A DNA stretch of 35,752 nucleotides from an uncultured Pelagibacteraceae bacterium (GTDB taxonomy: Bacteria; Pseudomonadota; Alphaproteobacteria; Pelagibacterales; Pelagibacteraceae), in the NCBI GenBank assembly GCA_902581775.1, contig CACHPJ010000010.1, positions 1 through 35,752 on the forward strand, written 5' to 3'. How positions within the stretch are numbered: the first letter of the stretch is position 1; every line of letters begins with the position of its first letter. Below, one piece after another: positions 7,999-17,128 of the stretch. A program made the position numbers and the translations under genes. The notes under the pieces are model-generated. The model saw only the letters and a program-made list of their open reading frames with translations, was not told the origin of the DNA and did not search any database.

Positions 7999-8505
7999 TT
8001 AAGAATTCAACTCATCCGCGAAAATAGAAACTATTTCCCTATCTATCCAAATATTATTTCTATAACTGTCTTTTCTTAAAAACCCTTCATGCTGAAAACC
8101 CGCCTTTTCGTGAATTATTTTTACTGCCTCATTTGGAGTTAAAAAATCAGAATTTATTTTCCTTAATTGTAACTCTTTAAAACCATAATTTACAATTGAT
8201 TTAATAACACCAGAACCTATTCCCTTACCCCATAAATCTTTTTTTCCAATAACAATAAAAAATCTAGCTACTTTATTTTTTTTATTAACTAAATCTAAAC
8301 CACTTACTCCGATAAATTTTTTTTCATGCTCTATAGCTTGTCTATACCAACCATACATTAAATAGTTTTCAATGTTTGAAAAATCTTTAATACTTTGAAC
8401 TTCATCCTCTAACCAAATATTTACATCTGGATCCAATAAAAAATTAATATACTCCTTTACATCGCTCTGTTTTAGATTTCTAAGCTGAAATAATTCTTTA
8501 CGCAT
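7999..8505 (-). CDS. GNAT family N-acetyltransferase (RimJ/RimL-like)
   Basis: This is a 168-residue cytoplasmic protein of the GCN5-related acetyltransferase family. The acetyl-CoA pyrophosphate-binding loop is GKGIGSG (93-99) after the beta-strand FFIVIG. The C-terminal NEAVKIIHEKAGFQHEGFLR segment (125-144) is typical of the RimJ/RimL and sugar-N-acetyltransferase branch. It would transfer an acetyl group to a protein N terminus, an amino sugar or a small amine; the acceptor cannot be read from the sequence. The gene begins 36 bases after the EamA-type gene. It ends 96 bases before the TPR gene, a gap that probably contains the TPR gene promoter, although I see no convincing -35/-10 pair there. 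Confidence 0.82.
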   Translation of the reverse strand: MRKELFQLRNLKQSDVKEYINFLLDPDVNIWLEDEVQSIKDFSNIENYLMYGWYRQAIEHEKKFIGVSGLDLVNKKNKVARFFIVIGKKDLWGKGIGSGVIKSIVNYGFKELQLRKINSDFLTPNEAVKIIHEKAGFQHEGFLRKDSYRNNIWIDREIVSIFADELNS

Positions 8506-8541
8506 ATTTTATTTTATCACATATAACCCTGTAATAAAAAA

Positions 8542-9408
8542 TTAACTAGTTAAAGCTTTATTTTTATCAAAACTGTTCAAAACTATTGCCAAAATAATAA
8601 TAGCGCCCCCGATTAACACACTTATTGGTGGTATCTCGTTTAAAAATAACCATACCCAAACTGGAGCAAAGAGTGTTTCCGTTAGCATCAAAAGTCCAAC
8701 GGTTGTTGATGCGGTGGTTCTAGATCCAATAGTAATACATATAAAACCAAAAGCTAACTGTGGAACACCTAGAAAAAAACCCATTATAATATCTTTATTA
8801 GAAAAAACGTAAGATTCAGATAAAAACAACCCATATATAATACTAAAAATTCCGGAATAAAATATTGCAGGAACCATATCTAAATTTTTATTTTTTCTAA
8901 TTATCATTACTAAAATTGAAAAATTAATTGGTATAGCTAAAGCGATTATATTCCCTAAAAGTGATCCTGATGAAATAGAATCTCCTACCATTATTAAAAT
9001 TCCGCTCATAGCTAAAACTATTGATATAAAACAAATTAAAGATATTTTTTCTTTCAGAAAAAAATATCCAAATATTGCAAGAAACATCGTTTGAGTGCTT
9101 ATTATAAAAACTACATTGGCTACTGAAGTAATAGTCATTGAATAAACATAAGCTACAAAGCTTAAAGACATTACCAATCCTCCTATAAGAGCAGGGTAGC
9201 CAGCATTTTTTATAATTTTTATAGTATTTTTTTTATATGTACTTAATAGAAATAATATTAAAGCAATCATAAAAAAAACTGATCTAATCAAAAGAATTTG
9301 CCACACACTTGCTTCCTCGAAAGATCTCACAATAAATCCTCCCCAACTCAAACAAAACGCACCAAAAAGTAAAAGAGTATATCCGGGTATTTTATAAAGA
9401 AATTGCAT
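8542..9408 (-). CDS. EamA-family (DMT superfamily) transporter
   Basis: This 288-residue membrane protein has about ten hydrophobic segments arranged as two five-helix EamA repeats. The first begins GYTLLLFGAFCLSWGGFIVRSFE, and the second ends with the family-typical LTETLFAPVWVWLFLNEIPP followed by a hydrophobic helix and a short basic tail. DMT transporters of this type usually export amino acids, nucleosides or other small metabolites; the substrate is not predictable here. The ATG shares one base with the stop codon of the MATE gene (TAATG arrangement), so the two transporters are probably translated as a pair. Confidence 0.88.
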   Translation of the reverse strand: MQFLYKIPGYTLLLFGAFCLSWGGFIVRSFEEASVWQILLIRSVFFMIALILFLLSTYKKNTIKIIKNAGYPALIGGLVMSLSFVAYVYSMTITSVANVVFIISTQTMFLAIFGYFFLKEKISLICFISIVLAMSGILIMVGDSISSGSLLGNIIALAIPINFSILVMIIRKNKNLDMVPAIFYSGIFSIIYGLFLSESYVFSNKDIIMGFFLGVPQLAFGFICITIGSRTTASTTVGLLMLTETLFAPVWVWLFLNEIPPISVLIGGAIIILAIVLNSFDKNKALTS

Positions 9409-10724
9409 TAAAATTTTTTCAATATTTTAGGAAAATAAATGTGCAGAGATAGTGCCCTAAAAAACATAAATAATAGAAAAGCTAACCAAAGGCCGTTGTT
9501 TCCAAAATTGTTAGAAAGTTCTATAGAAATTATTATAAAAATAAATACAGAGATTATCATTGCGTTTCTTAACGCTCCTGTTTGTGATGTTCCAATGAAT
9601 ATCCCATCATATTGATATGAAAAAGATGCAATTGGAGGAATAAAAAATATCCACATTACAAAACCGTAAGTTAAATATCTTAAATATTCAATATCAGTTA
9701 AAATATTAATAATGTCTTTATATAAAAATAAAAAAATTAAAGATATGGTCAAACTTGTATAAAAACTTATTTCAAATGAATTTTTTACTAAAAAAACAAA
9801 TGCCTTTTTAATTTTTTTTCCTAATAAAAAACCCGCTACCCCTTCAGTTGAAAAAGCATAAGCATCTAGAAAAAAAGCAGAAATTATTACAAACTGTAAT
9901 AGAATGGCATTGATTGCGACATATTCCTCACCTAACAAAGAACTTTGGTAAGTAAACCACAAAAAGGAAAAAGTAAGCAAAATCGTTCTTACAAAAATAT
10001 CAAAATTTATATTAAATAATTTAAGTAATTTTTTTGGTGAAAATATTCTCTGATACCGAGGTAAAACCTTAAAGTTTTTCACAACAAAAAAATATGAATA
10101 AACAATAAAAATACTTATTGTTAGATATGATGAAACTACTGTTCCTAACGCTACTCCAAGTATATCTAAATTTAATTCACGAACAAAATAGATGCTTAAA
10201 AATATATTAGCCAAACTAAAAAAAGTAGTTATTAGGCTAGAAATAAAGGTTTTTTGAAGTCCAAGGTAAAATCCTATTAGAACATAGATTATTAGTTCTG
10301 CAGGTGTAGAAAGTATTCTTACAGTAATATATTTTTTTATAAAATTCTGTGTTTCAGGATCAGTGTTAAAGTAATTTTGAACTAAATCTAAAATTGGGTT
10401 TTTGCAAAACATTATTATTAGAGAAAAAATTATAGCCAAACAAAAATTTCTTAGTGTTATTAATACTATCTCTCTATAATCAGACTTGCCTAAAGCTTGG
10501 GAGACTAATCCTACTGTCCCCATCCTTAAAAACCCAAAACTCCAAAAAATCATAGTGATAATGGATGTTGAAATACTAATAGCTGTAATAAATTTAATGT
10601 TATCTAAATGACCCATAAGACCGATATCAATTATTCCAACAAAAGGTATGGCTAGGTTTGCAAAGAATATTGGAATAGATAATTTTAAAAGATAAAGTTT
10701 TGAGATCTTAATTGGGTATTTCAT
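9408..10724 (-). CDS. MATE family efflux transporter (DinF-like)
   Basis: This 438-residue inner-membrane protein has about twelve hydrophobic helices and the MATE hallmark region near the N terminus (SIPIFFANLAIPFVGIIDIGLMGHL), followed by FGFLRMGTVGLVSQALG. The DGLMG-like turn and the FLRMGT pattern place it in the DinF branch. Such proteins export cationic or other small organic compounds using a proton or sodium gradient. It lies 30 bases after the TerC-family gene and overlaps the following EamA gene by one base. The substrate is unknown. Confidence 0.88.
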   Translation of the reverse strand: MKYPIKISKLYLLKLSIPIFFANLAIPFVGIIDIGLMGHLDNIKFITAISISTSIITMIFWSFGFLRMGTVGLVSQALGKSDYREIVLITLRNFCLAIIFSLIIMFCKNPILDLVQNYFNTDPETQNFIKKYITVRILSTPAELIIYVLIGFYLGLQKTFISSLITTFFSLANIFLSIYFVRELNLDILGVALGTVVSSYLTISIFIVYSYFFVVKNFKVLPRYQRIFSPKKLLKLFNINFDIFVRTILLTFSFLWFTYQSSLLGEEYVAINAILLQFVIISAFFLDAYAFSTEGVAGFLLGKKIKKAFVFLVKNSFEISFYTSLTISLIFLFLYKDIINILTDIEYLRYLTYGFVMWIFFIPPIASFSYQYDGIFIGTSQTGALRNAMIISVFIFIIISIELSNNFGNNGLWLAFLLFMFFRALSLHIYFPKILKKF

Positions 10725-10754
10725 GTTTAAAATTTAACTTAAATTAATTAATAA

Positions 10755-11378
10755 TTAAATATTAAATAAAGGTTCAAATTTAGAATTTATTGATAAAATT
10801 TCTAAATTTATTAAACCACCAATAATTAGCTGTAAAGCAACAATCATTATCACAAATAAACCTAGGTAACCTAGCCATTGATGTGTTTTAATATAATTCG
10901 CAAAATACGATGCAAGAGTAAGTACTATAAATACTGATAATAGTAGACCTGCTATCATTAAGTAATAATAATCTTTGGCTGCACCAACAACGCCTATGAC
11001 ATTATCTAAACTTAATACTGTGTCTGCTAAGAGAACTTGGTAAACCCCTTGACCAAATGAAACAGTTTCTTTTGATTTTAAAGTTGGGGATCTTACTTTT
11101 TTTCCACCAAAAAAGTCGGTCCTTAGATTATTAATAATCCATAATAGTAAAGCTCCACCTAAAATTTTTACGAAGGGGTTCTCTAAAACTATTGTTGCTC
11201 CAAAAGCAAATATAACTCTAAATACAAATGCGGCAGCAACACCCCAAGCTATAATTTTTTTTCTGTTTTCTGGAGCAAAATTTGCAGCTATGAGACCGAT
11301 TATTAATGCATTATCAGCGGCCATGACAATACAAATTAATATTATCTGAATACTAATAATAAACTGCTCTAACATCAT
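10755..11378 (-). CDS. TerC family integral membrane protein (YjbE-type)
   Basis: This 207-residue protein has about seven hydrophobic helices. The two inverted TerC motifs are present: AADNALIIG (20-28, with D22 N23) and SLDNVIGVVGA (123-133, with D125 N126). The paired Asp-Asn sites are the presumed metal-binding centre, and some family members export manganese or load metals onto exported proteins. A basic central loop (GGKKVRSPTLKSK) separates the halves. The gene follows the outer-membrane protein terminator and probably needs its own promoter between 11379 and 11398, or read-through. I see no Mn riboswitch in this short gap. Confidence 0.83.
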   Translation of the reverse strand: MMLEQFIISIQIILICIVMAADNALIIGLIAANFAPENRKKIIAWGVAAAFVFRVIFAFGATIVLENPFVKILGGALLLWIINNLRTDFFGGKKVRSPTLKSKETVSFGQGVYQVLLADTVLSLDNVIGVVGAAKDYYYLMIAGLLLSVFIVLTLASYFANYIKTHQWLGYLGLFVIMIVALQLIIGGLINLEILSINSKFEPLFNI

Positions 11379-11392
11379 AATAAGCTATCTTA

Positions 11393-11426
11393 ATAAAAAA
11401 ACCCGCCTAATTAAATAGGCGGGTTT
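11393..11426 (-). terminator. Rho-independent terminator after the outer-membrane protein gene
   Basis: A perfect 11-base-pair stem (11399-11409 with 11416-11426) carries a GGCGGG core and a six-base loop. It is followed on the minus strand by a T tract (11393-11400). It lies 30 bases after the stop of the gene at 11456, so it should end that transcript. Confidence 0.9.
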
Positions 11427-11455
11427 AATTTTTTTAAAGTACTTTAAAAATGGAT

Positions 11456-12118
11456 TTAAAAGTTAAATCCAAGTTTTGCTTGTATTGCATCTACGTCAGC
11501 AGTTATTTTCTGACCAGTTGCACCAGTACTTGAGTTCAATGTTATATCATCAAAGTCTGAATAAGATATTTCATATCTTATTGCACCATTTCCTACTGGA
11601 ACTTTTGTACCAATACCAAATTGGAAACCGTCTATATCAGCATTTCCGTAAGTTGAGTTTGGTAGTGTTTCTGCAGTAGTAACTGTTGCTTGATGGTAAC
11701 CAAGAAGAATGTACGAATTAGATCCGCCCAATGTCTTAGTTGCATAAATTGTAGTTAGATCTGTAAGCTCTGCGCTAGCTGAACGATCACCTGTATCGTT
11801 GTCATCTGCGATTTGAACTGTATCAGTTCTTTTTCCACTTCCAATATCTGCATCCATCGGAACCATTGAGAAACCAAGTGCTAAACCGTTAGACCACTCA
11901 TACTCAGCAAATATGTCAGCACCAACAAATATGGCACCAGCATCGTGAGCAGTTTTCCCAGAGTCACCTGCATCTGTTCTCTCATGTTCAGTACCGCTTG
12001 CTTCCACAGCTCCAACTATACCGTTAGCTCCTACCGTGAAACCTTCAGCAGATACTTTTGATGTATAAACACCGCATAGGATCAGTAAAGAACCTATCAA
12101 TGTAGTTATATTTTTCAT
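11456..12118 (-). CDS. Outer-membrane beta-barrel protein, small porin-like
   Basis: The 220-residue product begins with a Sec signal peptide (hydrophobic residues 6-17, likely cleavage after KVSA at 24). The mature part alternates short amphipathic strands with Gly/Asn/Asp/Thr-rich loops. It ends in AKLGFNF, a terminal aromatic residue of the kind recognised by the Bam machinery, so it is most likely an outer-membrane barrel of about eight strands. Its high Asp and low Lys content differ from the cytoplasmic neighbours. AAGGAA lies 8 bases before the ATG. Its own promoter, a leader palindrome and a strong terminator suggest a monocistronic, well-expressed gene. The family could not be named more precisely. 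Confidence 0.75.
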   Translation of the reverse strand: MKNITTLIGSLLILCGVYTSKVSAEGFTVGANGIVGAVEASGTEHERTDAGDSGKTAHDAGAIFVGADIFAEYEWSNGLALGFSMVPMDADIGSGKRTDTVQIADDNDTGDRSASAELTDLTTIYATKTLGGSNSYILLGYHQATVTTAETLPNSTYGNADIDGFQFGIGTKVPVGNGAIRYEISYSDFDDITLNSSTGATGQKITADVDAIQAKLGFNF

Positions 12119-12134
12119 ATATTATTCCTTGTTT

Positions 12135-12150
12135 ATTTATTGCAATAAAT
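12135..12150. promoter_or_regulatory. Perfect 16-base palindrome in the leader of the outer-membrane protein gene
   Basis: ATTTATTGCAATAAAT is a perfect inverted repeat with no spacer. It lies between the proposed -10 element and the ribosome-binding site. It could be an operator for a dimeric repressor, or merely AT-rich chance. Confidence 0.45.
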
Positions 12151-12159
12151 AGTGATTTT

Positions 12160-12188
12160 CTTGTAATGGATTCTGACCCTACTGTCAC
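12160..12188 (-). promoter_or_regulatory. Candidate sigma-70 promoter of the outer-membrane protein gene
   Basis: On the minus strand GTGACA (12183-12188) is followed by a 17-base spacer and TACAAG (12160-12165). The -35 matches the consensus at five of six positions and the -10 at four. It leaves a leader of roughly 35 bases containing the palindrome and AAGGAA. Confidence 0.4.
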
Positions 12189-12219
12189 TAATTTTAATAT
12201 TTCAATTTTTAATTGTATA

Positions 12220-12268
12220 CGCTAAAAAATCAGTAAATTAGCGATTTTTATGTGATATTTTTATCACA
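12220..12268. other. Two inverted repeats between the prpD-like and outer-membrane protein genes
   Basis: CGCTAA/TTAGCG (12220-12225 and 12238-12243) and TGTGATA/TATCACA (12251-12257 and 12262-12268) form two short hairpins just after the prpD-like stop. The second could act as a weak terminator because A/T bases follow on the minus strand. Neither has a good T tract. The rest of the 169-base gap shows nothing else clear. Confidence 0.35.
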
Positions 12269-12287
12269 CCTATGCTTAAAAATAGGT

Positions 12288-13793
12288 CTAAAAAATTGTG
12301 TAAATTTTCCTCTTTTTTTTATGATGTTTTTTCATTATTTCAACATTGAGTTTTTTAAGTTCTTTGTGGTTTAAATTTTTTAAATTTTGAACAGTCTTTA
12401 AAAATTTTATACTTTCTTGTTTCGAGATTAACCCGTCAGTTAACGTTTTAAATTTATTAATATAGTCTGATCTTCTAAATGGTTTATTTCCATTCGGGTG
12501 AGCGTCTGCAACACCTCTTTCTTCTGTAATTATATCCCCGTTATCTAAATATATAGATACTTTTCCGCCAAAACATTTTTTTGCAGGATCAGTTTCATGG
12601 TATTTTTTCGTCCACTCTTTATCTTCAAAAGTTTGAATTTTATGCCATAATTCAACGGTGGTTTTTCTTCTAGCTCTTTCCGGCGTGTAAGATTTTAAAT
12701 GGTGCCACTTACCATCTTCTAGTGCTACTGCGAATATATACATTATAGAATGATCTAAAGTTTCTCTACTTGCTTTAGGATCCATTTTTTGAGGGTCGTT
12801 TGCACCGGTTCCAATTACATAGTGAGTATGGTGACTTGTATGAATTTCAATCTTTTCAATTTTTGAAACATCCTTAATTTTTTTATGTAAGCTTCTAGCT
12901 AAATCTATTAAAGCCTGAGATTGATATTCTGCAGAGTGTTCTTTGGTATAAGTTTCTAAAATTGATTTTTTTTCTTCATTTTTTTCAGGTAATGGAACGG
13001 TGTATTCTGCATTTTTTCCAGACAATACGTAAGCTATTAGACTATCCTCACCCTCATAAATTGGACTGGGAGATCCTTCACCTCTCATACATCTATCTAC
13101 TGCTTCAATTCCTAATTTTCCTGCGTGAGACGGGGCATAAGCTTTCCAGCTTGAGATTTCTCCTTTTCTAGATTGTCGTGTAGAAATAGTTGTGTGTAAA
13201 GCTTGTTGTATAGATTGATAAATTATGTCTGTGTTAAGTTTAAGTAAAGTTCCTAGACCCGCGGCAACACTAATTCCGAGATGTGCAATATGGTCAATCT
13301 TATGTTCATGTAAACATATTCCTTTCACTAAATTTACTTGAACTTCATAGGCTGTCAAAATACTTCTTATCAAATCTACACCATTACAATTTTTTTGCTG
13401 AGCTACGGCTAATAAAGGTGGAATATTATCTCCGGGATGACTGTAGTCTGCAGCAAGAAATGTATCATGATAATCTAATTCTCTTACGGCTGTACCATTT
13501 GCCCACGCTGCCCATTCACAATGAACTTTTATTTTCGAGTTTAATCCAAATAGAGTCGAACCATTTTTCCTAGGATGCGCTAGAGCCATTTCTCTTGCTG
13601 AAACTACCGGTCTTCTATTAAAGGATGCGACTGCAACAGAAGCATTATCGATAATTCTATTAATTACCATTTCTATTGCCTCTCCACCTGCACGTGATTT
13701 GTCAGAAGCAATTTCAGCAATTTTCCATGCCAATTGATCTTCTTTTTTTAAATTAGCTGAAGACGGATGAACTTTAACGATAATATTTCTCAT
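12288..13793 (-). CDS. prpD: MmgE/PrpD family protein (2-methylcitrate dehydratase-like)
   Basis: This 501-residue cytoplasmic protein matches the MmgE/PrpD fold over its length. It shows [10 protein letters not shown], the conserved [28 protein letters not shown] block (about residues 104-131), AYEVQVNL, the [18 protein letters not shown] block, and near 345 the [12 protein letters not shown] block. PrpD dehydrates 2-methylcitrate in the propionate pathway; relatives act on other citrate-like acids or itaconate precursors. The ATG directly abuts the acnA stop codon with no gap, so both are almost certainly one transcript. No prpB or prpC gene is in the window. The C terminus has an unusually basic tail (KKHHKKKRK). 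The symbol denotes the family, and the exact substrate is not proven. Confidence 0.85.
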   Translation of the reverse strand: MRNIIVKVHPSSANLKKEDQLAWKIAEIASDKSRAGGEAIEMVINRIIDNASVAVASFNRRPVVSAREMALAHPRKNGSTLFGLNSKIKVHCEWAAWANGTAVRELDYHDTFLAADYSHPGDNIPPLLAVAQQKNCNGVDLIRSILTAYEVQVNLVKGICLHEHKIDHIAHLGISVAAGLGTLLKLNTDIIYQSIQQALHTTISTRQSRKGEISSWKAYAPSHAGKLGIEAVDRCMRGEGSPSPIYEGEDSLIAYVLSGKNAEYTVPLPEKNEEKKSILETYTKEHSAEYQSQALIDLARSLHKKIKDVSKIEKIEIHTSHHTHYVIGTGANDPQKMDPKASRETLDHSIMYIFAVALEDGKWHHLKSYTPERARRKTTVELWHKIQTFEDKEWTKKYHETDPAKKCFGGKVSIYLDNGDIITEERGVADAHPNGNKPFRRSDYINKFKTLTDGLISKQESIKFLKTVQNLKNLNHKELKKLNVEIMKKHHKKKRKIYTIF

Positions 13794-16466
13794 TTAATTA
13801 AGCATATTTCTTAAAACGTATTGAAGAATTCCTCCATTCTTATAATACTCAACTTCATTTTGAGTATCGATTCTACAAAGAACTTTAATGGTTTTACTTG
13901 TTCCATCTTTATATTTTATTTCACATGACACTTCGTCTCTTGGCTTTACGCCTTTGTCTATATCAACTATAGTAATGAGTTCAGAACCAGTAATATTCAA
14001 TTTTTTTCTATCAAAGCCTTCTTTAAATTGAAGGGGCAAAACACCCATACCAATAAGATTTGATCTATGAATTCTCTCAAAACTCTCAGCAATTACAGCT
14101 TTAATACCTAAAAGTTTTGTGCCTTTAGCAGCCCAATCTCTTGAGGATCCGGTACCGTATTCTTTACCGGCTATAACTACTAAATCATTCTTTCTTTTTT
14201 TATATTCCATTGCTGCATCGTAAACGCTCATAACTTTTCCATCGGGTTGCAGAGTAGTGAAACCTCCTTCGGTTCCTGGAGCCATTTCATTTCTAATTTT
14301 AATATTTCCGAATGTGCCTCTCATCATAACTTCATGATTACCTCTTCTTGCTCCGTATGAATTAAAGTCTTTTTGTTGTACTTGGTTTTTCATAAAATAA
14401 TCACCTGTGGGGCTATCTTTTTTTATATTACCAGCTGGGGAGATATGGTCGGTAGTAACCGTGTCAGCTAGTAAAAGTAATAATCTTGCGTCTTTAATTG
14501 GCTTAAATCCCTCTGGTTGATCTGGTAAATCATCAAAAAAAGGAGGTCTTTTCACGTATGTAGAATTATCTTCCCAATTATAAATACTGCTATCCACTGT
14601 TTTAATAGATCTCCATTCTTTAGGGCCTTCTGAAATATTTGAATAGCGATCAATAAACATCTTAGCATTAATTGATTTTAACATTATGTTTTCAATTTCT
14701 TTATTGCTCGGCCAAATATCTTTTAAAAAGACTTCTTTACCCTCTTTATCCGTTCCAAGAGAGCTTTTATATATATCAAAATTCATATTTCCAGCTAAAG
14801 CAAAAGCAACTACAAGAGGTGGTGAAGCAAGATAATTAGCTTTAACATCTGGACTTATTCTTCCTTCAAAATTTCTATTTCCAGATAAAACAGAGACCGC
14901 GTATAAATTCTCTTTGTGTATCGCATCGGAAATATTCTTATTTAATGGACCAGAATTTCCAATACATGTTGTGCAACCATAACCAACTAAATTAAATCCA
15001 AGTTCATCTAAATATTTATTTAAACCCGCTTTTTCTAAATAGTCAGTAACTACTTTAGAACCTGGAGCCAATGATGTTTTTACCCACGGCTTAATCTTTA
15101 AACCTCTGTCTATAGCTTTTTTTGCAAGTAGTCCCGCTCCAATCATTACACTTGGATTTGAAGTATTAGTGCAAGAAGTAATGGCTGCTATTACGATATC
15201 TCCATCTGTGATTTTAAAATCAGCACCGGCAACATTAGCTTCAATGGGTTTTTCTCTCTTAGTATTTTCTTTATAAGCTTTAGCAAAACTTTTGGCAGAA
15301 TTTGTTAATAAAACTTTATCTTGTGGTCGTTTAGGACCAGATATACTTGGAACTACTGTGCTTATATCCAAAGATAAAGTATCCGTGAATTCCATGTCTT
15401 CACTTGCCCATAGACCTTGTACTTTTGAATATTTTTCTACAAGTTCAATAGTTTCATTATCTCTTCCAGATAGTTTTAAGTATTTTAAAGTTTCTTCATC
15501 TACTGGAAAGAACCCACATGTTGCTCCATATTCCGGTGCCATGTTTGCTATTGTAGCTCTATCAGCTAATGTAAGATTTTTTAAACCTTCACCATAAAAT
15601 TCTACAAATTTTCCTACTACGCCTTTTTTTCTGAGCATCTCAACAATTGCTAACACTAAGTCTGTAGCAGTTAAACCTTCAAGTAATTTTCCCTTAATTT
15701 CTACTCCAACAACCTCTGGAATTAACATTGAAATAGGTTGGCCTAACATAGCCGCTTCTGCTTCTATTCCACCAACACCCCATCCTAAAACTGATAATCC
15801 GTTAACCATTGTCGTATGACTGTCTGTTCCAACTAAAGTGTCTGGATAAGCATAAAGATATTCACCACTTTTAGATGACCACACCACTTTAGCTAGATAT
15901 TCTAGATTTACTTGGTGACAAATACCTGTTCCTGGAGGAACAACTCTAAAATTATCAAAAGCTTTTTGACCCCACTTAAGAAATGCATACCTCTCTCCAT
16001 TTCTAGAAAATTCCTTTTCGACATTTTGATCAAACGATCTACCAGATGCATATTCATCAACCATAACGGAGTGATCTATAACTAAATCTACAGTAGATAG
16101 TGGATTTATTTGATTTGGATCTTTGTTTTTTTCTTTAACAGCATCTCTCATAGCCGCAAGATCTGCAATAGCTGGAATACCAGTATAATCTTGCAGTAAA
16201 GTTCTTGCAGGCCTATAAGCTATTTCAGTATTTGATTTTTTATTCTTAAGCCAATTTTTTAGAGCTAATATTTGTTTTTTATCTACCGTAGTTCCATCTT
16301 CAAACCTCAGTAGGTTTTCTAGTAAAACTTTTAAAGATTTTGGTAGTTTTGAAATCCCATCTAAACCATTTTTTTCAGCATTTTTTAAGTTAAAAATCCT
16401 GTAGTCTACTCCCGAAGAATTGATTGTATCTAATGATTTAAATGAGTTTTTGCTATTAAATTCCAT
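13794..16466 (-). CDS. acnA: Aconitate hydratase A
   Basis: The 890-residue length agrees with the AcnA/IRP1 type (E. coli AcnA is 891). The [4Fe-4S] ligands are Cys432 in ITSCTNTSNP and Cys498/Cys501 in YGCTTCIGNSG. Other hallmarks are DHSVMVDEY, PPGTGICHQVN, GTDSHTTMVNGL, the swivel-domain GAGLLAKKA and SLAPGSKVV regions, and the C-terminal GKEYGTGSSRDWAAKG and ESFERIHRSNLIGMG. It interconverts citrate and isocitrate in the TCA cycle, and some members also hydrate 2-methylaconitate. It starts 3 bases after the LysE-family gene and is followed without a gap by the PrpD-like gene. That pairing would let it serve both the TCA and methylcitrate routes. Confidence 0.96.
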   Translation of the reverse strand: MEFNSKNSFKSLDTINSSGVDYRIFNLKNAEKNGLDGISKLPKSLKVLLENLLRFEDGTTVDKKQILALKNWLKNKKSNTEIAYRPARTLLQDYTGIPAIADLAAMRDAVKEKNKDPNQINPLSTVDLVIDHSVMVDEYASGRSFDQNVEKEFSRNGERYAFLKWGQKAFDNFRVVPPGTGICHQVNLEYLAKVVWSSKSGEYLYAYPDTLVGTDSHTTMVNGLSVLGWGVGGIEAEAAMLGQPISMLIPEVVGVEIKGKLLEGLTATDLVLAIVEMLRKKGVVGKFVEFYGEGLKNLTLADRATIANMAPEYGATCGFFPVDEETLKYLKLSGRDNETIELVEKYSKVQGLWASEDMEFTDTLSLDISTVVPSISGPKRPQDKVLLTNSAKSFAKAYKENTKREKPIEANVAGADFKITDGDIVIAAITSCTNTSNPSVMIGAGLLAKKAIDRGLKIKPWVKTSLAPGSKVVTDYLEKAGLNKYLDELGFNLVGYGCTTCIGNSGPLNKNISDAIHKENLYAVSVLSGNRNFEGRISPDVKANYLASPPLVVAFALAGNMNFDIYKSSLGTDKEGKEVFLKDIWPSNKEIENIMLKSINAKMFIDRYSNISEGPKEWRSIKTVDSSIYNWEDNSTYVKRPPFFDDLPDQPEGFKPIKDARLLLLLADTVTTDHISPAGNIKKDSPTGDYFMKNQVQQKDFNSYGARRGNHEVMMRGTFGNIKIRNEMAPGTEGGFTTLQPDGKVMSVYDAAMEYKKRKNDLVVIAGKEYGTGSSRDWAAKGTKLLGIKAVIAESFERIHRSNLIGMGVLPLQFKEGFDRKKLNITGSELITIVDIDKGVKPRDEVSCEIKYKDGTSKTIKVLCRIDTQNEVEYYKNGGILQYVLRNMLN

Positions 16467-16469
16467 GCG

Positions 16470-17057
16470 CTATACATAAAACAAAATTACACAAACGATA
16501 AGTAAAAAAGACATAGTATAATTAAAATTCTTAATAAATTTATCACTTGTGGCGAATTTTCTCATGTATTTGCCCATCAAACACCAAGCTGTCTGACTTC
16601 CTACAGCCATACAAAACCAGACTGATGTCAAAATTATTGAATCTCTTAAATAATTATTTTCAGTATCTATAAAAAGAGAAATAGAAGTCAGTCCAACAAT
16701 AATACTTTTTGGATTTACAAATTGAAACCAGAAAGTATTCAGAAAAGTTACTGGTTTTGGATCAATTTTTTTATCCTTTGTTTGCCCCCCAAAAGATAGC
16801 TTATACGCCATATATAGGAGATAAATCGATCCAAGAATTTTAATTATAGTTTGAATAAATTGATATTTTTCAAAAACTGCAGCAGATGTTAATTGCAAAA
16901 GAATGATTAAAAGCGTCCACCCAATTATTACACCTAGCATTGTAGGTATAGCTTTTCTAAAACCAAAATTAAAAGCAGTATAAGATGTCATTATGTTATT
17001 TGGTCCAGGTGAAAAAGCTGTAGCAATACCAAATAATATTAATGGAAGAATTTGCAT
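16470..17057 (-). CDS. LysE/RhtB family amino-acid exporter
   Basis: This 195-residue inner-membrane protein has about six hydrophobic helices. The family signature lies near the N terminus: TAFSPGPNNIMTSYTAFNFGFRKAIP, with the GPNN turn. A charged cytoplasmic loop (GGQTKDKKIDPKP) is followed by the conserved FWFQFVNPKSIIVGL, corresponding to the family's F(L/Q)NPK motif. Members export amino acids such as lysine, threonine, homoserine or leucine; the substrate is not determined here. The gene lies 71 bases after the DUF411 gene and 3 bases before acnA. Confidence 0.88.
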   Translation of the reverse strand: MQILPLILFGIATAFSPGPNNIMTSYTAFNFGFRKAIPTMLGVIIGWTLLIILLQLTSAAVFEKYQFIQTIIKILGSIYLLYMAYKLSFGGQTKDKKIDPKPVTFLNTFWFQFVNPKSIIVGLTSISLFIDTENNYLRDSIILTSVWFCMAVGSQTAWCLMGKYMRKFATSDKFIKNFNYTMSFLLIVCVILFYV

Positions 17058-17128
17058 TTTGCTTAGTGTGGAGCTCTAAAACTATTTTGACATGGTGAAC
17101 AATTATTCCACATTAATTTTTTCATGCC

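Noticed and set aside
12251-12268. CRP or FNR binding site
   Set aside because: TGTGA and TCACA are separated by 8 bases rather than 6, and the site lies far upstream of the proposed promoter. It is better seen as a weak hairpin after the prpD-like gene.
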